From Serinus canaria (Eukaryota; Chordata; Aves; Passeriformes; Fringillidae): a stretch of DNA of 64,000 nucleotides. This document shows positions 57,317-64,000 of the stretch, one piece after another. Positions within the stretch are counted from its first letter, which is position 1. Every line of letters begins with the position of its first letter. Made by a program: the position numbers and the translations under genes. Under the pieces are notes generated by a model, which saw only the letters and a list, made by a program, of their open reading frames with translations, had not been told where the DNA came from and did no database searches. The stretch covers positions 55,553,994-55,617,993 of the forward strand of contig NC_066316.1 in NCBI RefSeq assembly GCF_022539315.1. The letters are read 5' to 3'.

Positions 57317-58156
57317 GTATGGCGGCAGACCGAGTGCTCTGTTTTCTCCGAGTAAGAAAAAGGCAAACGTTATATGTGTGATTGTGTGGCCAAGATTCTC
57401 ATGGAAAAGTACTTTAAATAGCCCATGATGACTTTAAATAGTGTTTCCTAAGTGATCTCAGTGGCCCTCTGGCCTTAGAGACAGTGATGGAGATTCCTGG
57501 ATGACGACAGCCTTGGAAAATGGCAGAGGCGTACATGATATGGCAGGGAATTGGCTGTGTAACTGTGCGTGAGGCCTGCCAGATGGGATATGTCATCTGT
57601 AACAGCCCTGTGTCCTAAGTTATTCTGACTAGAAGAAACTATACTGGATATGGCAAAAAGTACAGAACAAACTAATAAAGAGATGCTGTGGAAGAGACCC
57701 ACAGAGAAAATCATCAAGTGTTTAAGTAAATCCTAGCTCTGCTCTGATGCAGGCAAGACTCCAGCAAATGAGTGTTTAGTCTGAGGTGGGATCTTGGGTC
57801 TTTTCTCCAGTGAAGTTAGAAATCCTTTCTAAGTGTTTGTGCTTTCTGTAATAAATCTTAACAAGTGAGAGTGCCCAAATGGAGCTAGCTGTGGGATAAG
57901 ACATACCCGTGTATTTTACTCTGATCTTGTGGCTGTCTTTTGCTTTCCAGGTCATTGCTCTGAGAATAGTCAGGTTTGCCTGGATCTTAAGAGACTTTAC
58001 AGCAGCCTCCCTGTGTTTCAGTCTTCATCTTTTTCCTTTTCCAGAGAGAATGTTTGCTACTGGAACAATTTATTTAACCCATCCCATGAAAAGGACTCCT
58101 GTAAGGAGACAGCCATTGCTGAGCCATCAATTCAGATTGTGCTTTTATTTTTTCAG
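57317..58156 (+). other. SYNE1: Intron w36-w37
   Basis: 840-nt GT-AG intron. It contains a phase-compatible exon-like segment at 57951-58100 (see separate entry). Otherwise unremarkable. Confidence 0.75.
57951..58100 (+). other. SYNE1: Candidate cassette exon (150 nt)
   Basis: Bounded by a good acceptor (cttttgctttccag) and a GT donor (CCT|gtaagg, good at +3 to +5 but no G at -1). Length 150 nt preserves phase 1, so it could sit between w36 and w37 or w38 without a frameshift. It is open throughout in that phase, starting GHCSENSQVCLDLKRLYSSL and ending NNLFNPSHEKDS. I do not recall an equivalent in mammals. Chance remains likely. Confidence 0.25.
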
Positions 58157-58225
58157 ATGTAGAGATCCCTGAAACTCTTGAGGCCTATGTAACACTCACA
58201 GAAAACGCCCTCAAAAATGTCTCTG
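58157..58225 (+). CDS. SYNE1: SYNE1 exon w37, DV23 alternative cassette
   Basis: 69 nt, phase 1/1, adding exactly 23 residues: DVEIPETLEAYVTLTENALK then NVS. Acceptor ttttattttttcag, donor CTG|gtaggc. This is the 23-residue insert called DV23 in nesprin literature, conserved across vertebrates and reported to be included mainly in striated muscle. Skipping it joins w36 to w38 in the same phase, so both forms are productive. It is the shortest exon in the window. Confidence 0.92.
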
Positions 58226-60146
58226 GTAGGCATCATAAAAGACTAAGCATAGCCAGATGCAAATACCATGGTGCACAAGTGTAACTTCTTTCTCTTCTCC
58301 TAGCATCTGCTATCTTTTCACAACTTACAAGATAAATATTTCTTACATGGTAGCATTGGCATATTAACTTAGAAGTATCCTCCTGCTTTACTATTGCACT
58401 TAAAGGTACCACTGGGGGCATGGATGAAACAATGATGTCTGAAGTATTAGCCCTCCCACCTTGGCTAACCAAACTAAACTGGTCATGATCTTATTGGTCT
58501 TTTTTCTCTGGTGTCCATCAACCAGACTTGGTACATTGTTACATCTTAAAGCAGAAGGAAAATGTATTCTATACATTTTTCAGATTTGCATTTTATTTTT
58601 TTTAACACAGCCACATTGTGGATTATCATGCAGATATAAACTTTTAGGTTAATTGTTGTTTCATGTGATCAAAATGTCAAGTTGAGGTACTGTCTTTATC
58701 TTAGTCTCATATACTGGAAAATCATTTTCACGTTGCACAAGATTAAACCTTCTTTCTCATTTTTTGATAACTCTCTTGGAGGAAATAGATGCATTTGCAA
58801 ATTCTTTTTCTCATGATTTCACAGTTTTCTTAAATAATGACCTCATTGCTAAAAGCAAACAATTGAAATCTTAGTGTCTGTGACACAAGCCTCAGGTTTA
58901 CCATCCATTTCTATTTACTCCCCAAATTAGTGAAATAATGTTATTGATTAAGAGTATGAGTAATAGCAGTACTTATGGGAAAAGTGTGATTAGTTTTCTG
59001 ACCCATGAAAATTTTTTTAAAGTAATGAGCAAAAAACAACGTTGAGCACTTTGTCCTGTCCATTTGGGGTGAGATAGTGTTATATATGAAAAAAGATTAA
59101 TCATCCAAGAGGCTCAGTTTTCTGTAATTCAGTGGACAGAAGGCTCTCCTTCTCTATTCATGTTTCTAATTGTGTCTTTATGAATAAATTCAAACTGTCT
59201 TTGTAAACAGATGGAAATCAGGCATAGTGATAGAATATGGATAAAAAGGATCTCATGGGGTCCTCTAGGCTGCAACCTGCTTCACATTAGCATTGCCTGT
59301 AGCTAACTTATATCACAGAATTCAGCTGACCATTATAAGGAAACTACAAGTTAGTCCTTCTTCAGAAACATTCATATTGATTCCCAATGGCTTGGATGAA
59401 TAATTCCATCTTGTGGATATGTTAAGCATGATCTTTGTCAAGTACATAATTGAAAAAATGCTTTAAATTTTGCTGCTTAGAGTGGTTGCCCAAAACAGTC
59501 ATGGACTACTTACTGCATGCCTCCAGGATGTCCAGTCATCTATGGATTTTGACAATATGATTATAACAGTATCACTTAGCATTTGTATGCTACTTTTAGT
59601 CTCTAAAATTGTATATAAATAGGATCCTTTCAAGGAGATGCAAATTCTACTGCTTTTTAGTGGGGAGAAATAATACAAAGAGAAATAAAGCTACCAAATT
59701 TTTACACTGATTTAGATCATAAGAATGGAGATTTGGGTTACAGGGGTTTATTTGACAGCCCTTGTGAAAGGGAGCAAGGTGTTTCCCAAAATCAGTGAGG
59801 TTAGAGTATGCTTGCTGAGAACTTTCACTTTAAAAAGAGCCAAGGCATTCAATATGGGGGAAAAGTCACTTCAGAATAATTCACAAGCCTATGTTAAACT
59901 GTGGACTCTTCTGTAGTATTCTTATGGCAGGCTTGTTCATTGGTATCATCTTTTGAAGGTTGCTAACACTCTAATGTAACTAGTTATCACTTAGCCTTGA
60001 CATTGTACCACTCATACTGCTGCTGCCACCTTTCTCCTTCACTGTCTAATCTAAACAGTATTCCTAATATCTATTCTGCCTGGGCAAGGAAAAAAAAAAA
60101 ATGGAAAAGTTGGGGTGACAGACCCTCTTTTTTGGCATTGATACAG
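58226..60146 (+). other. SYNE1: Intron w37-w38
   Basis: 1921-nt GT-AG intron. AT-rich, with a short A run near 60090. No mobile element recognised. Confidence 0.8.
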
Positions 60147-60289
60147 GTGAACCAGGTGCCCTGGAAGCTCATATCCGACAGCTGGACAAGGCCTTGGACA
60201 CCAGTCGCTTCCAGATCCAGCAAACAGAAAACATCATCCGTAGCAAGACACCCACAGGACCAGAACTGGATTCCACTTACAAAGGATAT
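60147..60289 (+). CDS. SYNE1: SYNE1 exon w38
   Basis: 143 nt, two bases completing Gly, then phase 0 out, ending residue 2071. Acceptor gcattgatacag, donor TAT|gtgcgt. Encodes GEPGALEAHIRQLDKALDTS and QIQQTENIIRSKTPTGPELD, ending YKGY. It restarts helical structure after the linker. Confidence 0.96.
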
Positions 60290-61130
60290 GTGCGTGTGTT
60301 TTGGAGCCCCAGTCAGATAGGCCCCCCCAAGCTGAGCTTAGCTTAGCCATGGAGGGAAATGCAGCTGCTTCAGCAGAGCAATTAGCTGTGGCTGCTTCTC
60401 AGGCTCACTTGTGTGCTTACTACCCTTAACCACATGCTATTGGTGTTTATGTTAATAGTGTGTTTACAATAGCATTAGAGGAACAAATGCATTAGAGGAA
60501 CATGTCTCTGAGGAATTTATTTTCCTATTACATTTTTGCAGATGTCTAGAAGTACTTTATACATCTAATGATGATATCCTTATTTGAAATTCCTCTGGTT
60601 TTAAAAGCAATTTTTATAGCTTCAGGCACAGTATTCGTCTTGATAATGACTTATAGGGATGCATCATATAAAGCAAGGTTGCATGTATGGAATCCCTAAT
60701 TAAAAAGCTTTTTCAGAGAGGTTTTCTGAAAGATAAATCTCTCTCTAAGCCATTCAAATAATTTTATTAGGGACAGAATTTTAAAATTATCTGCCTGCAT
60801 GCATAGTAATATTTCCACATTTAAGTTAATTTTCTTTATCAGTCTTCTAGTGTCTTTGCCACAGTGTCTTAAAATTTAGAAAAGATGGCACCTAAGAACA
60901 ATTTGGCATAATGGTGCTAAGTTATTTCTGTATAACTTATGCTTTAGTTCTTATCATCTGCATATACTTTTTTTGTAGTATCAGTGCAGATTGTTAAAAT
61001 AATAGATATTTTTTTTCACATTTATACTTAATTTTGGAAATTTCTGGAAGTTGTATTGTGTTTCTCACTGTCCATACAATTAGTCCTGTACAGTGCATAT
61101 TGAAAAGGAATATTTTGTTTGTTAACACAG
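60290..61130 (+). other. SYNE1: Intron w38-w39
   Basis: 841-nt GT-AG intron. AT-rich, nothing distinctive. Confidence 0.8.
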
Positions 61131-61257
61131 ATGAAATTGCTAGGTGAATGCAGTGGAAGCATAGACTCGGTAAGAAGGCTTGGATATAAACTGAAGGAGG
61201 AAGAAGAAAAATTTTCAGGACTCATTAACATGAACAGTACTGAAACACAAACAGCTG
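61131..61257 (+). CDS. SYNE1: SYNE1 exon w39
   Basis: 127 nt, phase 0 in and 1 out, residues 2072-2113 plus one base. Acceptor tgtttgttaacacag, donor CTG|gtaagt. Encodes MKLLGECSGSIDSVRRLGYK, LKEEEEKFSGLINMN and STETQTA. The leading ATG is an internal Met, not a start. Confidence 0.96.
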
Positions 61258-62370
61258 GTAAGTAACATGTAGTTCATGTGATGGGCAGCAATTATGGAAA
61301 GCAGCACACATGCAAAGCTTTTCTGAATAAACACATGGTATTATCTGCTGACATATATATTTACATGACTGTCTGTTACCAAGTTCTGTTTAACATTTTT
61401 AATAGGAATAGTAAGGAATAGTAAGTATGAGGAGTTTAGGCATACAAGTCCATTTTAAGAACCTCTTCATATCATGAGGCATAACCCTAAGCCTTTCAGG
61501 AGGTCCCTGTGGATGCAATAGGGGTTTTTTTTAAGATTTCTCATGCAAAAGGTTGCTTATATTTCTGTACAAGACACCTAGGCCAGCATTTGTTTCTTGC
61601 AATATTAGCTTTCACCTCTCAGATTACCTGCCTAGAGTAAAGAAATTTATTTTCACCTGATATAAGTATTCACCTGGCCAATTTTAAACATCACTGTAGA
61701 AAAAGAGGCATTTGATTGTGGAAAGCGTGGATTCCCAGAGACTATAAAGGCATCATCCCCATTCTTAGCTTGACAAGATATGCTTCCCATGTAGTCTCTT
61801 TTATTTTTTGTGGGTTTTTATTTGTATATTTTAGGTTGATGGAGTGATACAACTTCTGCCTTAGCTTTTCAAGATAACTAGCAAGAAGAAATAGCCCCTT
61901 ATTTATTTCTTTCTAGTGCAGGTGTTTATCCAATGCATCAGCAGTAGCTAAGGCAAATGTGGTGAGGTGTGACCATTAAACAGTGATAGGCCCAACTACC
62001 AATGAAAATAATAAATAACTACTTAGTTAGATGTATTAATATTTCTTGTCTAGTAATTAAAGATGTCTTCTTTTGCCAGCATAACCTGTTTTAGAGACCT
62101 GCATGTATCAGCTTAATTCTGCTCATAGAAGTCTGACATTAGAAAGGAATAAAATTGCCTGTTGACTGGAATCATACAGGTTCTTTGTTCTTTCCCTCCA
62201 ACATCACTTTCTTCAATCTAGCTTCATTTTTGAAGTGGTTAGTGTTTGAGGCTTAGGCTTTTTACAGAACATCTTTTTGTTCTGAACAGTATTCAATTAA
62301 TGCAATTGGGTGTGTGTGAAGCTAGTGGGGTTTTTTTGGCTTTTGTTGAATTTGGTGTTTGTAATTCCAG
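61258..62370 (+). other. SYNE1: Intron w39-w40
   Basis: 1113-nt GT-AG intron, no recognised element. Confidence 0.8.
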
Positions 62371-62582
62371 GTGTAATTGAAAGATGGGAATTAATCCAGG
62401 CTCAAGCTCTAAGCAAGGAGCTGAGGATGAAGCAGAACCTTCAGCAATGGCAGCAGTTCAACTCCGACCTTAATAGCATCTGGGCTTGGTTGGGAGAAAC
62501 TGAAGAGGAACTGGAGAAGCTCCACCGCCTTGATCTCAGCACTGACATACAAACTATTGAGCTCAGGATTAAAAAACTGAAA
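62371..62582 (+). CDS. SYNE1: SYNE1 exon w40
   Basis: 212 nt, two bases completing Gly, then phase 0 out, residues 2114-2184. Acceptor gtaattccag, donor AAA|gtgagt. Encodes VIERWELIQAQALSKELRMK, QQWQQFNSDLNSIWAWLGET and TDIQTIELRIKKLK, a canonical helix A with four Trp and helix B start. The remaining exons, including KASH, lie beyond the window. Confidence 0.97.
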
Positions 62583-64000
62583 GTGAGTTTTTTTTCTCTG
62601 TTCCACGAGTTACCTTCTAAAACTGAGTGCAGCAGGTATGTTGAAGAGGTTGCCAATAATTGCAGCTGGTTTTCTCCACAAAGCAGGCTGCTACTGGTAA
62701 ATTAACTGGGAAAATGATTTTCTGAATCACCTTTTGGAAGGAAAATGTACCACTGGCTATCCAAATGAAGTTTTGGAATAATGGTTCTGTGGCAATTCTG
62801 TATTCCAGAATGTACAGATTACTCCTGATGTCACCCAAATTGATGAAATTTTTTAAAAGTGCCAAGTTAGGTCAATTCTCTTCTACTCAAATTGGTAACA
62901 AAGTATCTGGTTCAAAAGAAATGCCTCATTGAGACATTACTACTTTGTGTGGAGGAATGAGAAGGAGTCCAAAGATGTTGTAACCTACCCCATGTCACCA
63001 GTGCAACATAGGAAAAATTTGATGCCACTTTGCAGCATTCCTTTTCTTCTTTCATCTTAGGAGCATCAAAATCCAAATGATACTTTTCCATCTCTCTCAT
63101 GTATTTCACAGCTAAAAAGATCTGCAAATGTGGTGGTCCACAACTTCACATTCAGTTACCAGTATCTTACAAGCATGGGCACGAAAATACATGACCCAGT
63201 GTCAAAATGCACTGTGCTTCATGCCGGGGATGAGGTGAACAGATAGTAAAGGCTGTTTCCGGCGGTGATCCATGTGAAGCATGTCAATGCTCATCCAAAC
63301 TGTGATCCAAATATAGCTGCCATAAGTACTGCAAAGGTTACTGTGACATCGTGCTTTTAAGTAAATGCTGTAAAGTAGGTGGAAAACGGGGCATTTCATA
63401 AGAATCCTGTTCTTATCTCACCGTCTCTTTGAAAGCCCATTAGTACCCTCCAAACCAACGGAGGTTTCTTTTGTGGCTTCCAATGTAAACAAATCGGAGT
63501 TTTTATACAAGTTGTGCTTCTATAAATTTAAGTTCTTTATTCTCTTTGTATGTTTTTGTTTCTCTCAGTAAAAGCTTTTATTTTAAAATACTGATGACAG
63601 CAGATTCCACTTGAAAATATGTTGGTTTTCTTGTTCATCAGCAAAACGGAGAGGCGAGGGCAAAAGTTTTATTGTGAGCTAAAATACAGTTGTGCTACAT
63701 GTTTAAATTTTGTTGGACCTACTCTGTCTTTAAAATATCTGAAACATGAGCCAGATCTTTAAAATTCAACTCTGACTTCAGGCTTTTAAGACTTTACAAG
63801 TTTAATTGGCTTGCTCTTGTTTATGCTCACAGTAAAATTTTAGTAGATGTTAAAGAGTGAACATTTGCAGAGTCACAGAGTGAGCCCAGAGTGTCATATC
63901 CAGAGTAAAGGGACTGTTACAGTGTGGTGCTTTTCTGCAGCTGCTGATGGCAAAGCATTGCAGTCTTGTGGTGCATTCTCTACTTTACGTTTCTGAAAGT
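62583..64000 (+). other. SYNE1: Intron after w40 (incomplete)
   Basis: At least 1418 nt of intron to the window end. Between about 62912 and 63400 the minus strand holds several short open frames; I could not assign them to a family. No mobile element recognised. Confidence 0.75.

Larger units (their letters stand above)
583..62582 (+). other. SYNE1: SYNE1 (nesprin-1) gene, interior to near-3' part, 40 coding exons
   Basis: Nesprin-1 is a giant tail-anchored protein of the outer nuclear membrane. Its spectrin repeats form a rod between N-terminal actin-binding CH domains and a C-terminal KASH segment that binds SUN proteins, making a LINC complex. Forty exons with consensus splice borders join without a phase break into 2184 codons. 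The product is a continuous chain of three-helix spectrin repeats with regularly spaced Trp residues in helices A and C, then an acidic/Ser-rich linker and one more repeat start. Sequence signatures (linker exon w36, the 23-codon cassette w37 and an internal alpha-isoform start) fit nesprin-1 rather than nesprin-2. Neither the CH domains nor the KASH segment is in the window, so both gene ends lie outside it. Identity rests on my recollection of the mammalian protein, which these exons match in order; no alignment was run. Confidence 0.97.

Noticed and set aside
61131..61257. ATG at the start of w39 as a translation start
   Set aside because: It follows a clear splice acceptor and is an internal Met in the conserved sequence.
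1..64000. tRNA, rRNA or CRISPR-type arrays
   Set aside because: None seen; the direct repeats present are short microsatellites or tandem duplications.

Overview
The window is a piece of vertebrate, almost certainly bird, nuclear DNA lying wholly inside one gene, SYNE1 (nesprin-1, the giant spectrin-repeat protein of the outer nuclear membrane), transcribed on the + strand. I found 40 coding exons (numbered w1-w40 here) between 583 and 62582. They total 6552 nt, exactly 2184 codons. Every exon-exon phase matches, no exon contains an in-frame stop, and the encoded protein matches what I recall of mammalian nesprin-1 almost end to end. The first part of the gene (actin-binding CH domains and most spectrin repeats) lies to the left. 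The last spectrin repeats and the KASH membrane anchor lie to the right. Bird origin is inferred from several CR1 LINE fragments and two LTR families that I associate with birds, probably Neoaves.

Layout. 1-38638 holds w1-w29, spectrin-repeat exons of 95-235 nt separated by short to medium introns. Those introns carry CR1 fragments (about 1.4, 9-10.3, 14.8-15.8 and 16.2-16.5 kb), a solo LTR with a probable 5-bp target duplication (7045-7629) and a second LTR-like repeat (33358-34080). The largest intron, 38639-45486, contains the alternative first exon of the short muscle isoform nesprin-1 alpha (ATG at 41308), placed just before w30, the exon at which I recall that isoform joining the common sequence. 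It also holds a nearly perfect 27-30 bp hairpin at 39418-39489. 45487-56101 holds w30-w35, three very conserved spectrin repeats shared by the giant and alpha forms. 56986-62582 holds the acidic/serine-rich linker exon w36 with a kinesin light-chain type LEWD motif, the 23-codon DV23 cassette exon w37, and w38-w40.

How the parts work together. The giant form links actin to SUN proteins at the nuclear envelope. The alpha form starts from its own exon inside the window and keeps only the last repeats, the linker and the KASH region. In muscle it is known to recruit kinesin-1 and centrosomal proteins to the nucleus. The alpha start exon, DV23 and the LEWD motif are therefore the regulatory and functional core of this window.

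Most notable: the alpha first exon, three non-canonical GC splice donors (two in constitutive introns, one at the alpha exon), DV23, a possible unannotated phase-compatible 150-nt cassette exon at 57951-58100, and the intronic hairpin. I found no tRNA, rRNA, CRISPR or independent protein-coding gene.
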